A stretch of DNA of 64,000 bases from Streptomyces diastaticus subsp. diastaticus (lineage in GTDB: Bacteria > Actinomycetota > Actinomycetes > Streptomycetales > Streptomycetaceae). Below the pieces are notes generated by a model. The model was not told where the DNA came from. It was given only the letters and a program-made list of their open reading frames with translations, and ran no database searches. Location of the stretch: the NCBI RefSeq assembly GCF_011170125.1, contig NZ_BLLN01000003.1, positions 1,054,001-1,118,000 of the forward strand. Reading direction: 5' to 3'. Position numbers and translations under genes: made by a program. Positions 34,781 through 44,048 of this stretch are shown here, in pieces. The stretch's first letter is position 1; every line of letters begins with the position of its first letter.

Positions 34781-35983
34781 TCACAGGAACGTCTGTCCCT
34801 CGCCCCGGTAGGTCGGCACCGTGTCCACCACGGCGTCGCCGGCGACCAGGTGCAGGGCGGCGAACCGCTCGCACAGCTCACCGGCCTTCGCGTGCCGGAA
34901 CCACACCTTGTCGCCGATCAGCAGGTCGTCGGCGGGCGGCCCGAGCAGCGGCGTCTGCACCTCGCCCGCCCCTTCCCGCGGGTCGTACCGCAGTCCCTCG
35001 GGCAGGTACGGCACCGGCGAGCGGTCCGGCCCGGCCGCGCCGGAGGCCGGGTAGCCGCCGCCGAGCACCGTCACCACGCCCACGCCGGGCCGGCGCACCA
35101 CCGGCTGCGCGAAGAGCGCCGCCGGACGGCCGGTGAACGAGGTGTAGTTGTCGAACAGGCGCGGCACGAACAGCCCCGAACCGGCCGCCACCTCCGTCAC
35201 CGACGGCTCGGCCACGGTGTGCTGCACGCTGCCCGTACCGCCGCCGTTGACGAACTCCAGCTCCGGCACGACCTCACGCACCGCCCGCACCACCGCCGCC
35301 CGGCGCGCCGCCAGCTCCCGGCGCGCCGTCCGCTGCATCAGCCGGATCGCCCGGGACCGCAGCGGACTGCCCGCCACATCGTCACCGACACCCGCCACAT
35401 GGCCCTCGTACGCCATCAGTCCCACCACCCGGAAACCCGGCCTGCGCGCCACCAGCCGGGCCAGGTCGGCCATCTCGGCGGGCGAGCGCAGCGGTGAGCG
35501 GCGCGCCCCGACGCGTACCCGGCCGCCCAGCAGAAGCAGTGACGTGTCCAGCTCCAGGCAGACCCGGATCTCCTCCGTGCCCCCTCCGCGCGCGTCCTGG
35601 ATCAGCCGCAACTGCGCCGGGTCGTCGACCATGACCGTGACGGCCGCCGCCAGCTTCGGATCGGCCGCCAGTTCCGCGTACCCGTCCCGGTCCGCCGACG
35701 GGTAGGCCAGCAGCACGTCCTCCACCCCGGACCGGGCCAGCCACAACGACTCCGCCAGCGTGTACGACATCACCCCGGCGAACCCGTCGCGGGCCAGCAC
35801 CCGCTCCAGCAGCGCGCGACAGCGGACCGACTTGCTGGCCACCCGGACCGGCTTGCCCGCCGCCCTGCGTACGAGGTCGTCGGCGTTGGCGTCGAAGGCG
35901 TCCAGGTCCACCAGGGCCAGCGGTGCGTCGAGATGAGCCGTCGCCCGGTCGTACCGGGCGCGGGCGGAGGCGAGGGGCGTCAT
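34781..35983 (-). CDS. PLP-dependent amino acid deaminase/aldolase-like enzyme
   Basis: A 400-residue fold-type III PLP protein (alanine racemase N-terminal domain; D-threonine aldolase or D-serine dehydratase type). The cofactor lysine is in VRVASKSVRCRALL, and FVNGGGTGSVQHTV is the phosphate-binding loop. The C-terminal D-serine-dehydratase-like domain shows DDLLIGDKVWFRHAKAGELCERF, with His and Cys that could bind a metal. It probably acts on a D-3-hydroxy amino acid. It is convergent with the DUF2510 gene and has no obvious operon partner. Confidence 0.85.
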   Translation of the reverse strand: MTPLASARARYDRATAHLDAPLALVDLDAFDANADDLVRRAAGKPVRVASKSVRCRALLERVLARDGFAGVMSYTLAESLWLARSGVEDVLLAYPSADRDGYAELAADPKLAAAVTVMVDDPAQLRLIQDARGGGTEEIRVCLELDTSLLLLGGRVRVGARRSPLRSPAEMADLARLVARRPGFRVVGLMAYEGHVAGVGDDVAGSPLRSRAIRLMQRTARRELAARRAAVVRAVREVVPELEFVNGGGTGSVQHTVAEPSVTEVAAGSGLFVPRLFDNYTSFTGRPAALFAQPVVRRPGVGVVTVLGGGYPASGAAGPDRSPVPYLPEGLRYDPREGAGEVQTPLLGPPADDLLIGDKVWFRHAKAGELCERFAALHLVAGDAVVDTVPTYRGEGQTFL

Positions 35984-36199
35984 GCCCGCAGCCTGCCAGA
36001 GAGCCCTACTCAGGGGTAGGGGGTGACCAGGGATCCCCCCGCGTCACCGGCCCCCTCCGGGGCCGCCCGGGATCATCCGGGCAGAACCGGCCGCACGGCA
36101 CCGGGCGTTCCCTCTCCGGCCGCGCCAACCCGTAGAGTGACGCGCACGGAGGGCGCGCGAGGGCCCCTGCCGGGCCGCGTGAGGGAAAACGGGGGGCGC

Positions 36200-37360
36200 A
36201 TGAGTACGCAGGCACGCCGCCCGGCCGTACCACCGAGGCCGGTCCGCCGCCCGCAGGAGGCCACCGGAGCCGTCGCCGACGACAGCGCCCCGCCGCCGCG
36301 CCCCACCACCCCGCCCCGGCCCGCCACCCCGCCGAGACCCGCCGCGCCCCCGGCCGCCCGGCCCGTCGGCCCGCCCCCCGCCGAGGACGGCGCCGCACCG
36401 CCGAAGGACCCGGCCCGCCGCATCTTCCCGGCATTCCCCGCACCCCGCACCACCCCGCCCGCCCCGGCTCCGCCCGAGCCGGGCGCCGCCCGCGGCCGCC
36501 GAGGCACGGGCGCCGTCGACCTCGCCCCGCGCCCCGGTGCCGGGGCCCCGTTCGCCGCCGCCCCGAGGGGACCCGGGCAGGACCAGGCCACCACGCGGCT
36601 GCGCCCCGTGCCCCGCTCACCGCGGCGCACCGCGGCCGCCGCCGTCTGCCTCGTCCTCGGCCTCGGCCTGGTCGCGGGCGGCGCCACCGGGACCTGGCTC
36701 ACCGGCGACTCCCCGGACGCCGCCGCCGACAGCTTCACCGCGGGTGCCGCCCTCTGGCACGAGGCCCCCGTCGACCGCCTCTTCCCGCCGACGGTCAGGG
36801 GGAGGAAGGCGGGGCCCGGCGGCGCCGACCGCGCCTGGACCCGGATCGCGGTCGCCCCCGACAGCGGCTGCGCCAAGGCATTCGACCCGCTCCTCGCCTC
36901 CGTCCTCGAACCGGCCGGCTGCGCCCGCCTGCTGCGCGCCACCTACACCGACGCGACCCGCAGCGAGGTCGTCACCGTCGGACTCCTCTTCACCCGCGCC
37001 GACCGGCAGGCCATGACCGATCTGCGCACCCGCTTCCGCACCGAGAAGCTCGGCCAGCGGCGCGACCTGATGCCCCGCCCGTACCCGGCGGAGGACACCC
37101 CCGCCGAGGGGTTCGGCGACGCCCAGCGCGCCTCCTGGTCGCTCTCGGTCCTGGACGACCTGCCGGCCGTCGTCTACGCGGTCAGCGGCTTCGCCGACGG
37201 CCGGGAGATCACCGAACCCCAGTCCGCCGCCTCGGCCACCGCCGACGGCGCCACCAGCGCACCCGCCCAGGCGGGCCTCGGCCACACCGCGCTCGCCCAC
37301 ACCGAGCGTGCCGCCGCCCGCCTGCGCGCGCTCTCCCAGCCCGCCACCGAGGAGCCGTGA
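36200..37360 (+). CDS. Proline-rich membrane protein coupled to mycosin
   Basis: A 386-residue protein. Residues 1–145 are disordered and Pro/Arg/Ala-rich (PPPRPTTPPRPATPPRP). One membrane helix lies near residues 150–175 (AAAVCLVLGLGLVAGGATG), then an extracellular domain of about 210 residues with Cys at AVAPDSGCAKAF and EPAGCARLLRA that could pair. It resembles no enzyme I know. The GTGA overlap with the following mycosin gene suggests the two work together at the membrane. The 4 bp before the ATG lack an obvious strong ribosome site, though AAAACGGGGGG is close. Confidence 0.75.
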   Translation: MSTQARRPAVPPRPVRRPQEATGAVADDSAPPPRPTTPPRPATPPRPAAPPAARPVGPPPAEDGAAPPKDPARRIFPAFPAPRTTPPAPAPPEPGAARGRRGTGAVDLAPRPGAGAPFAAAPRGPGQDQATTRLRPVPRSPRRTAAAAVCLVLGLGLVAGGATGTWLTGDSPDAAADSFTAGAALWHEAPVDRLFPPTVRGRKAGPGGADRAWTRIAVAPDSGCAKAFDPLLASVLEPAGCARLLRATYTDATRSEVVTVGLLFTRADRQAMTDLRTRFRTEKLGQRRDLMPRPYPAEDTPAEGFGDAQRASWSLSVLDDLPAVVYAVSGFADGREITEPQSAASATADGATSAPAQAGLGHTALAHTERAAARLRALSQPATEEP

Positions 37361-38517
37361 CCGTGCCCGCAGCCCGCCGCGCCCTCCTCGCCCCGGCCCT
37401 CGCCGCCTGCCTCGTGCTGCTGCCGACGGCCGCGCACGCCGACGGCATCCGCGCCCAGCAGTGGGGCCTGGAGGCACTGCACGCCGAGGACGCCTGGCGC
37501 ACCACCAAGGGCAAGGGGGTCACCGTCGCCGTCCTGGACACCGGCGTCGACGCCGATCACCCGGACCTGGAGCGCAACGTCCTGCCCGGCAAGGACCTCA
37601 TAGGGTTCGGCGCCGGTCCCGGTGACCGGAGCTGGGCCCGCCACGGCACCGCCATGGCCTCGGTCATCGCCGGTCACGGCCACGGACCCGACGACGGCGA
37701 CGGCGTCCTGGGCGTCGCCCCCGAGGCCAGGATCCTCCCGGTCCGGGTGATCCTGGAGGACGGCGACCCCGGCCGCAAGAAGGCCCGCTCCACCCGCGGC
37801 GGCGCTCTCGCCGAGGGCATCCGCTGGGCCGCCGACCAGGGCGCCGACGTCATCAACCTCTCCCTCGGCGACGACAGCGAGTCCGCCCACCCCGAGGCCG
37901 CCGAGGACGCCGCCGTGCAGTACGCCCTGAAGAAGGGCGCCGTCGTCGTCGCCTCCGCCGGCAACGGCGGCGAGAAGGGCGACCACGTCTCCTACCCGGC
38001 GGCCTACCCGGGCGTCATCGCCGTCACCGCCGTCGACCGGTTCGGCGAACGCGCCGCCTTCTCCACCCGCCGCTGGTACGCCACGGTCAGCGCCCCCGGC
38101 GACGACATCGTCCTCGCCGACCCCGACCGCCGCTACTACGAGGGCTGGGGCACCAGCGCCGCCGCGGCCGCCGTCTCCGGGGCCGTCGCCCTGGTCCGCG
38201 CCGCCCACCCGCACCTCACCCCCGCCCAGGTCAGGCGGCTGCTGGAGGACACCGCCCGGGACAGCCCCGGTGGCGGTCGCGACGACTCCCGGGGGCGGGG
38301 CCTGGTCGACGTGGCCGCCGCCGTGGCGGCCGGAGGGCGGCTCGGCCCCGACGAGCTGAAGCCCGCCGCCCACTCCGCCACCCACTTCGGCCCCGGTCCC
38401 GGCCCGCACGGCACCGGCTCCGGCGCCGGCTGGGCCGGGCCCGCCGCGGGCGGCCTCGGAGTGCTGCTGCTGGCCGCCGCCGTCCTGCTCTGGCGCGGCC
38501 GCGCGCCGCTGCGCTGA
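37357..38517 (+). CDS. Mycosin-type S8 serine protease
   Basis: A 386-residue subtilase. A signal peptide (ALLAPALAACLVLLPTAAHA) precedes the catalytic domain with the triad Asp in VAVLDTGVDADHPDLE, His in RHGTAMASVIAGHGHG, and Ser in GWGTSAAAAAVSGAVAL. A C-terminal helix near residues 357–380 anchors it in the membrane. This matches mycosins (MycP), which belong to type VII secretion in mycobacteria. In this window no EccC, EccD or WXG100 gene is present, so it is an orphan or partner of the upstream proline-rich protein. Confidence 0.92.
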   Translation: MTVPAARRALLAPALAACLVLLPTAAHADGIRAQQWGLEALHAEDAWRTTKGKGVTVAVLDTGVDADHPDLERNVLPGKDLIGFGAGPGDRSWARHGTAMASVIAGHGHGPDDGDGVLGVAPEARILPVRVILEDGDPGRKKARSTRGGALAEGIRWAADQGADVINLSLGDDSESAHPEAAEDAAVQYALKKGAVVVASAGNGGEKGDHVSYPAAYPGVIAVTAVDRFGERAAFSTRRWYATVSAPGDDIVLADPDRRYYEGWGTSAAAAAVSGAVALVRAAHPHLTPAQVRRLLEDTARDSPGGGRDDSRGRGLVDVAAAVAAGGRLGPDELKPAAHSATHFGPGPGPHGTGSGAGWAGPAAGGLGVLLLAAAVLLWRGRAPLR

Positions 38518-38566
38518 GCCACCCGGCACCGGCCCGCCCCGCACCGGCCCGCCGGCACCGGGTCGA

Positions 38567-38572
38567 TAGGCT
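38567..38572 (+). promoter_or_regulatory. -10 box for leaderless sseB-like mRNA
   Basis: TAGGCT lies 6 nt before the GTG start at 38579. Confidence 0.45.
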
Positions 38573-38578
38573 CGCCGC

Positions 38579-39316
38579 GTGGCGAACAAGAACATTCCCG
38601 ACTCCCCCTTCTCCGACGACGACGGCACCGCCGACCCGGCGCTGAGCGCCGCGCTGGCAGCCTGGGCCGAGGACCGCTCCCGGCACCGGCCGGTGCTGGA
38701 AGCCCTGCGCTCCACCCGGCTGCTCGTCCCGGTCGTCGCCGTCCTCGGCGAGAGCGAGGTGGACGAGAACGGGCTGCGCCGCGAGAAGACCAGCGACATG
38801 GCCGTCCCCACCCTCAAGGCCGGCGAGCGCACCGCGCTGCCCGCCTTCACCTCCACGGAGGCCCTCGCCCGCTGGGACCCCGGCGCCCGCCCGGTCGCCG
38901 TCGCCCTCCACCAGGCCCTGGAGGCGGCCGCGCACGAACGCGCCGACACCGTCGTCCTCGACCTCGCCGGGCCCGTGCCGTACGAGCTGACCGGTCCGGC
39001 ACTGCGGGCGCTCGCGGAGGGTCGCACCGACCCCGACCCGCTCGCCGACCCGGCCGTCACCGGGGCCGTCCGCGCGGTGCTGGCCGCCGAGCCGGAGGTG
39101 GTCCGCGCCCATCTGGCCCGCTCGACCGGGGCCACCGACGGGGTGCTCGCCGTCGTGCTGTCCCGCGGCGCCGACCCCGCCGCCACGCTGGACCGGGTCG
39201 CCCGGGCGCTGGCCGGCGCCGAGCCGCTCCGCGCCCGCCTGGTCCGCGGCCTCGACCTGGCCGTCCTGCCCGCCACGGCCGACGGACCGGCCGAAGAACC
39301 CGTCTACCAGCGCTGA
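38579..39316 (+). CDS. SseB-family protein
   Basis: A 245-residue protein with an SseB N-terminal domain: LSAALAAWAEDRSRHRPVLE, TRLLVPVVAVLGESEVDENG and AVPTLKAGERTALPAFTSTE, ending about residue 125. A second, less conserved domain follows. The length is typical of the Streptomyces family found close to infC. The role is unknown in actinobacteria; the E. coli SseB name comes from serine sensitivity. It is a separate unit by its own -10 box. Confidence 0.85.
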   Translation: MANKNIPDSPFSDDDGTADPALSAALAAWAEDRSRHRPVLEALRSTRLLVPVVAVLGESEVDENGLRREKTSDMAVPTLKAGERTALPAFTSTEALARWDPGARPVAVALHQALEAAAHERADTVVLDLAGPVPYELTGPALRALAEGRTDPDPLADPAVTGAVRAVLAAEPEVVRAHLARSTGATDGVLAVVLSRGADPAATLDRVARALAGAEPLRARLVRGLDLAVLPATADGPAEEPVYQR

Positions 39317-39453
39317 CCGGGCGCCGCCCGCGTACGGGGCCGCTCCGGGGGAGCGGGCCCGGCGCCGACAGGCAGGGTGGGGGAACCGGGGGCACAATCA
39401 GCGATGGAACCGGAACGCATCATCCCGAACCGGAAGTGACGCGAGGTGTGCCC

Positions 39454-40164
39454 ATGTCTACGCGTGCGCTCATATCGGAGTTCACCGGCACCGCGCTGCT
39501 GGTGTTCTTCGCCGTCGGAGCGGCGGTCCTGGCCGGGGACTTCATCGGTACCGTCGGTATCGCCCTGGCCTTCGGCTTCGTCCTGCTCGCCCTCTCCTAC
39601 GCGCTCGGCCCCGTCTCCGGCTGCCACGTGAACCCGGCGGTCACCCTGGGGATGCTCGCCGCCCGCCGGATCGATCCGCGGACCGCCGTCGGCTACTGGG
39701 TGGCGCAGGTGCTGGGCTGTATCGTCGGCGCGGCCGTGCTGTTCCTGCTGGCCAAGCAGGTGCCGGGACTCCAGACCCACGCGCAGTTCGGCACCAACGG
39801 CTTCGCCGACCGCTCGGCGGTCGAGCTGGGGACGGGCGGCGCCTTCCTCGCCGAGGTGGTGCTGACCTTCCTGTTCGTCTTCGTCTACCTCTCGGTCACC
39901 CACCGGGTCGCCGTGGTCGGCTTCGACGGCCTGCCGATCGGACTGGCCCTCGCCGCGGTCCACATCGTCGGCATCCCGCTGACCGGCACCTCGGTCAATC
40001 CGGCGCGCAGCCTGGGCCCCGCCCTGTTCGCGGGCGGCGCGGCCATCACGCAGCTCTGGCTCTTCATCCTGGCGCCCCTGATCGGCGGCGGCCTCGCCGC
40101 GCTGGCGCAGCGCTTCACCCACCCGCCGGGCGGTCGCCTCAGGGAGGCCGACCGGGTCGTCTGA
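39454..40164 (+). CDS. Aquaporin (MIP family, AqpZ-like)
   Basis: A 236-residue channel with six membrane helices and both NPA boxes, SGCHVNPAVTLGM and GTSVNPARSLGPALF. The absence of the glycerol-facilitator Asp after the second box and the short length favour a water channel. ATG 39454 is chosen because GCGAGG lies 7 nt upstream; an in-frame GTG at 39448 is possible. The gene ends at a shared terminator with the convergent DUF1844 gene. Confidence 0.93.
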   Translation: MSTRALISEFTGTALLVFFAVGAAVLAGDFIGTVGIALAFGFVLLALSYALGPVSGCHVNPAVTLGMLAARRIDPRTAVGYWVAQVLGCIVGAAVLFLLAKQVPGLQTHAQFGTNGFADRSAVELGTGGAFLAEVVLTFLFVFVYLSVTHRVAVVGFDGLPIGLALAAVHIVGIPLTGTSVNPARSLGPALFAGGAAITQLWLFILAPLIGGGLAALAQRFTHPPGGRLREADRVV

Positions 40165-40192
40165 CCGTGGGCCGCCTACCACGCGTGCGGGC

Positions 40193-40238
40193 GCGCGGCG
40201 AGGGGCGGGCCCCCTTGGGTGCCCGCCCCTCGCCGCGC
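40193..40238. terminator. Bidirectional terminator
   Basis: Perfect 18-bp stem (40193–40210 and 40221–40238) between the convergent aquaporin and DUF1844 genes. Confidence 0.85.
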
Positions 40239-40257
40239 CGCCGTCCGGCTTCTCGGG

Positions 40258-40620
40258 TCAGCCGAAGACCGGCCCGGTGTACTTCTCGCCCGGCCCCTTG
40301 CCCGGCTCGTCCGGAACCGCGGACGCCTCGCGGAAGGCGAGCTGGAGGGACTTCAGGCCGTCGCGCAGCGGAGCCGCGTGGAAGGAGCTGATCTCGGTGG
40401 CCCCCGCGTCCAGCAGCCCGGCCAGGGCGTGGATGAGCTTGCGTGCCTCGTCGAGGTCCTTGTGGTCCTCGCCGCCCTCGGCCAGCCCCAGGTTGACGGC
40501 GGCGGCACTCATCAGGTGCACGCCCACCGTGGTGATGACCTCGACCGCGGGGACGTCGGCGATGTCGCGGGTCATCTCGTCGAAGCCGGGGCCCTCGCCC
40601 GCGGGGGTGGCGTCGCTCAT
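40258..40620 (-). CDS. DUF1844 protein
   Basis: A 120-residue protein with the DUF1844 pattern: ADVPAVEVITTVGVHLMSAAAVNLGLAE and DLDEARKLIHALAGLL. It is placed divergently next to infC in Streptomyces, as in most relatives. It is soluble and small with no catalytic motif; the function is unknown. Confidence 0.9.
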   Translation of the reverse strand: MSDATPAGEGPGFDEMTRDIADVPAVEVITTVGVHLMSAAAVNLGLAEGGEDHKDLDEARKLIHALAGLLDAGATEISSFHAAPLRDGLKSLQLAFREASAVPDEPGKGPGEKYTGPVFG

Positions 40621-40778
40621 GGCAGCTTGTCTTCTTCCCTTGTTCTCTGGGGGTGTCCCGCACGGCGTGGCCTGGCGGAACCCACTCCGGTACGCCGTCG
40701 GAGGCGACCGGCGCGGACCAGCCTAGGGGGTGGTCGCCGCCCCCCGGCGGGCCGGGCGGCGGGCGGTGCGGACGCTGG

Positions 40779-41066
40779 TATGCTTGGGAGTCGACCGGCC
40801 GGGCACCTGTGTCCGGCCACAAGTGGAGGCTCCGATCTCCCACCTGGCCGTCCTCCGGGACGGCGGGTCACCGGTCAGGCGGCCGCGCCACGAGTGCGGC
40901 AGGCCCGATGTGCGCCCCGCGTCCACGCGGCGGTGCTCCGGTAGTCCAGGAGCCCCGCGTGTGATCGTCCGGGGCATTTTTCGCGTTCCGGCTCGGTTGG
41001 TCCGATTGAGACAGACGTAACGCGGCAGCCCGCCAGGCTGTCGTGTGGTGCTACCGAGGAGGATCC
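40779..41066 (+). other. infC leader with attenuator-like structure
   Basis: A TATGCT box (40779–40784) may be the -10 of infC, giving a leader of about 275 nt. It holds a CCGCGT/ACGCGG hairpin (40917–40930), a GCTCC/GGAGC hairpin (40935–40953), then a terminator stem GCCCCG/CGGGGC (40952–40975) with a T-run. The second and third stems share 40952–40953, so they are partly exclusive. The leader appears built for premature termination upstream of infC-rpmI-rplT. Confidence 0.6.
40952..40981 (+). terminator. Intrinsic terminator inside the infC leader
   Basis: Six-bp perfect stem GCCCCG (40952–40957) and CGGGGC (40970–40975), 12-nt loop, then ATTTTT (40976–40981). It stands about 85 bp before infC in the sense direction, hence an attenuator. 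Confidence 0.7.
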
Positions 41067-41711
41067 ATCAGCGCCGAGCCCCGCATCAACGACCGGATTC
41101 GCGTTCCCGAGGTCCGACTTGTCGGTCCCAGCGGCGAGCAGGTCGGCATTGTGCCGCTTGCCAAGGCCCTGGAGCTTGCGCAGGAGTACGACCTCGACCT
41201 CGTCGAGGTCGCGGCGACCGCCCGTCCGCCCGTGTGCAAGCTCATGGACTACGGAAAGTTCAAGTACGAGTCGGCCATGAAGGCCCGTGAGGCGCGCAAG
41301 AACCAGGCGCACACGGTCATCAAGGAGATGAAGCTCCGGCCGAAGATCGACCCGCACGACTATGACACCAAGAAGGGTCATGTCGTCCGGTTCCTCAAGC
41401 AGGGCGACAAGGTCAAGATCACGATCATGTTCCGCGGCCGTGAGCAGTCCCGGCCGGAGCTCGGCTTCCGGCTGCTCCAGCGGCTGGCGGAGGACGTCCA
41501 GGACCTCGGGTTCATCGAGTCGAACCCGAAGCAGGACGGTCGCAACATGATCATGGTCCTCGGTCCGCACAAGAAGAAGACCGAGGCAATGGCCGAGGCG
41601 CGCGAGGCGCAGGCCGCCCGCAAGGCCGAGCGCCAGGGCCGCAGTGCCCAGGACGACGCCGAGGACGCCGAAGGCGCCGAAGGTGCCGAGCAGGCCCCTG
41701 CCGAGGCATGA
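41067..41711 (+). CDS. infC: Translation initiation factor IF-3
   Basis: A 214-residue IF-3. The N-domain begins [21 protein letters not shown] and the C-domain has [33 protein letters not shown] and [12 protein letters not shown]-3 binds the 30S subunit and checks the start codon. The start is taken as the rare codon ATC (41067), 3 nt after GAGGAGGA (41056–41063); the GTG at 41043 would place the ribosome site inside the gene. Rare starts in infC let IF-3 repress its own translation. An acidic Ala/Glu/Asp tail of about 30 residues is added at the C-terminus. Confidence 0.93.
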   Translation: MSAEPRINDRIRVPEVRLVGPSGEQVGIVPLAKALELAQEYDLDLVEVAATARPPVCKLMDYGKFKYESAMKAREARKNQAHTVIKEMKLRPKIDPHDYDTKKGHVVRFLKQGDKVKITIMFRGREQSRPELGFRLLQRLAEDVQDLGFIESNPKQDGRNMIMVLGPHKKKTEAMAEAREAQAARKAERQGRSAQDDAEDAEGAEGAEQAPAEA

Positions 41712-41817
41712 TCCGGGACGCGAGTCCCGCGATCGTCAACCGACACATATGACGTTCCGGACCGCCCGTTCGCGAGAACGGGCCCCAGGACGCCACTGAC
41801 GAGGAGAGAACGGCGCT

Positions 41818-42012
41818 ATGCCGAAGAACAAGTCGCACAGCGGTGCCAGCAAGCGCTTCAAGATCACCGGCTCCGGCAAGGTGCTCCGTGAGCGCGCCGG
41901 CAAGCGCCACCTGCTCGAGCACAAGTCGTCCCGTGTGACGCGTCGCCTCACCGGCAACGCCGAGATGGCCCCGGGCGACGCCAAGAAGATCAAGAAGCTT
42001 CTCGGCAAGTGA
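41818..42012 (+). CDS. rpmI: Ribosomal protein L35
   Basis: A 64-residue basic protein matching L35 over its full length ([20 protein letters not shown] and [18 protein letters not shown]). It is a structural part of the 50S subunit. GAGGAGAG lies before the ATG. The gene lies between infC and rplT as in most bacteria. Confidence 0.97.
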   Translation: MPKNKSHSGASKRFKITGSGKVLRERAGKRHLLEHKSSRVTRRLTGNAEMAPGDAKKIKKLLGK

Positions 42013-42114
42013 CGTCGCGGCCTCCGCCACCACGGAGGCCGGACGCCGAGACCGGGACCCATTCGAACCGGGCCGCGTGAACACCACCGCGGCCCCGCTA
42101 CAAGGAGTCAACAA

Positions 42115-42501
42115 GTGGCACGCGTCAAGCGGGCAGTCAACGCCCACAAGAAGCGCCGGGCGATCCTCGAGCAGGCCAGCGGCTACCGCGGGCAGCGCTC
42201 GCGCCTGTACCGCAAGGCGAAGGAGCAGGTCACCCACTCCCTCGTCTACAACTACAACGACCGCAAGAAGCGCAAGGGCGACTTCCGCCAGCTGTGGATC
42301 CAGCGGATCAACGCCGCGGCCCGCGCCAACGGCGTCACCTACAACCGCTTCATCCAGGGTCTGAAGGCCGCCAACATCGAGGTCGACCGCAAGATCCTCG
42401 CCGACCTCGCCGTCAACGACGCCCCGGCCTTCGCCGCGCTCGTCGAGGCCGCCCAGAAGGCGCTGCCGAGCGACGTCAACGCCCCGAAGACCGCCGCCTG
42501 A
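42115..42501 (+). CDS. rplT: Ribosomal protein L20
   Basis: A 128-residue L20 ([62 protein letters not shown]). L20 assembles early on 23S rRNA and in some bacteria represses the infC operon leader. The GTG start follows AAGGAGT. The upstream leader with a terminator is therefore a possible target of L20 here. Confidence 0.97.
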   Translation: MARVKRAVNAHKKRRAILEQASGYRGQRSRLYRKAKEQVTHSLVYNYNDRKKRKGDFRQLWIQRINAAARANGVTYNRFIQGLKAANIEVDRKILADLAVNDAPAFAALVEAAQKALPSDVNAPKTAA

Positions 42502-42614
42502 TCTCCTTCGCGGGAACAGGCACCCCGTCTTCACCCGGACCCGCAGGCGCCAGCCGCCTGCGGGTCCGATGCGTCCTCCCGCACGTACTCCCACACGAAG
42601 GTGGACCCCGAACC

Positions 42615-43442
42615 ATGGGCACCCCCGAGCTGATCTCCCTGCGCTCCACGCGGGTCACGGCCGCCAAGCGGCTGGCCCGCCGCAACGTCCGCGGCAAGGA
42701 GCGCAGATTCCTCGCCGAGGGGCCCCAGGCCGTCCGGGAGGCGCTCGGCCACCGCAGCGGCGACGAGCCGACCCTGGTGGAGCTGTTCACCACCGTGGAG
42801 GCCGCCGACCGGTACGCGGAGATCACCGCCGCCGCCCGCGCCGAGGGCGCCCGGGTCCACCTCGCGGACGAGTCGACCATCGCGGAGATCGCCACCACCG
42901 TCACCCCGCAGGGGCTGGTCGGCGTCTGCCGCTTCCTCGACACCCCCTTCGCCCGGATCATCGCCGCCCGCCCCCGGCTCGTCGCCGTCCTCTCCAACGT
43001 CCGCGACCCCGGCAACGCCGGTACGGTGCTGCGCTGTGCGGACGCGGCCGGGGCCGACGCCGTGGTGCTGACCGACGCCTCGGTGGACGTCTACAACCCG
43101 AAGGCCGTCCGCGCCTCCGTCGGCTCCCTCTTCCACCTGCCGGTCGCCGTCGGCGTCCCCGTGGAGACCGCCGTCGCCGGCCTCCGTGACGTGGGCGTAC
43201 GCGTCCTCGCCGCCGACGGCGCGGGTGAGGACGACCTCGACACCGAACTCGACCGCGGCACCATGGGCGGCCCCACCGCCTGGATCTTCGGCAACGAGGC
43301 CTGGGGGCTCCCCGAGGAGACGAGGGCGCTCGCCGACGCCGTCGTCCGCGTCCCCATCCACGGCCGGGCCGAGTCGCTCAACCTCGCGACCGCCGCCGCC
43401 GTCTGCCTCTACGGCTCGGCGCGCGCCCAGCGCCACGGCTGA
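42615..43442 (+). CDS. SpoU/TrmH-family RNA methyltransferase
   Basis: A 275-residue SPOUT enzyme. An N-terminal substrate-binding part (RRNVRGKERRFLAEGPQAV) is followed by motifs 1–3 of the SpoU family: NVRDPGNAGTVLRCADAAGA, IFGNEAWGLPEETRALADA and VPIHGRAESLNLATAAAVCL. It should add a 2'-O-methyl group to rRNA or tRNA with S-adenosylmethionine. It is 113 bp after rplT and in many Streptomyces follows it directly. Confidence 0.93.
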   Translation: MGTPELISLRSTRVTAAKRLARRNVRGKERRFLAEGPQAVREALGHRSGDEPTLVELFTTVEAADRYAEITAAARAEGARVHLADESTIAEIATTVTPQGLVGVCRFLDTPFARIIAARPRLVAVLSNVRDPGNAGTVLRCADAAGADAVVLTDASVDVYNPKAVRASVGSLFHLPVAVGVPVETAVAGLRDVGVRVLAADGAGEDDLDTELDRGTMGGPTAWIFGNEAWGLPEETRALADAVVRVPIHGRAESLNLATAAAVCLYGSARAQRHG

Positions 43443-43476
43443 AGGAGATCCGGGCGGACACCACCGGGAGCGGCGC

Positions 43477-43842
43477 ATGAGCGACACGCTGGCGGAGGGC
43501 GGCTGGGCCCTGGCCGCCGGGAGCCTGACCGTCCTGCTCGCCCTGTTGCTCAGGGGGAGAGCCACCCGCCCGTGGTGGCGTGCCAGGGCCGAACGCGCAG
43601 CCCTGGCCCGCCGCCCCCGGGAACTGGGCCGCGCCGCCGACATGGCGATCGCCACGGCCCGCCGGGCCGCGGGCCCCGGCGAACCCGCGCTGGTGCGCGT
43701 CGCCGCCGTCCGCGAGGTGGCCGTCAGCCACTTCGGGCACCGCCACGTCAGCCACCCCGAGGCCGCCGCCGCGCTGCGGGCCCGTTACGAGCGGTCCGGA
43801 TGCGCCCGGGACTGCTTCACCGACGCCTACGACACGACCTGA
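43477..43842 (+). CDS. Small membrane protein, function unknown
   Basis: A 121-residue protein with one N-terminal membrane helix ([17 protein letters not shown], about residues 9–26), then a basic region and an alpha-helical Ala/Arg-rich part ending [13 protein letters not shown]. It lies between the methyltransferase and a PAS kinase and may be co-transcribed with the methyltransferase (34-bp gap). I do not recognise the family. Confidence 0.55.
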   Translation: MSDTLAEGGWALAAGSLTVLLALLLRGRATRPWWRARAERAALARRPRELGRAADMAIATARRAAGPGEPALVRVAAVREVAVSHFGHRHVSHPEAAAALRARYERSGCARDCFTDAYDTT

Positions 43843-44048
43843 CCGGGCGGGCCGTACCCACGCGCACCGCGCGCCCCGATGTGCGCTGAACTGCGCCCCT
43901 GGTGCGCCCCTGCGCGGAGTGGATGTCCCGGTGGGGGACAGTAGAGTGGCCAACTCGGGGGCCCACACCACGGGTTCGACTTCGCCGAGCAGTGCGTGGG
44001 GCCAAGGCGGCCGGGCGGCCCGAGCAGCCCGAGAGGTGGGACACGGGG

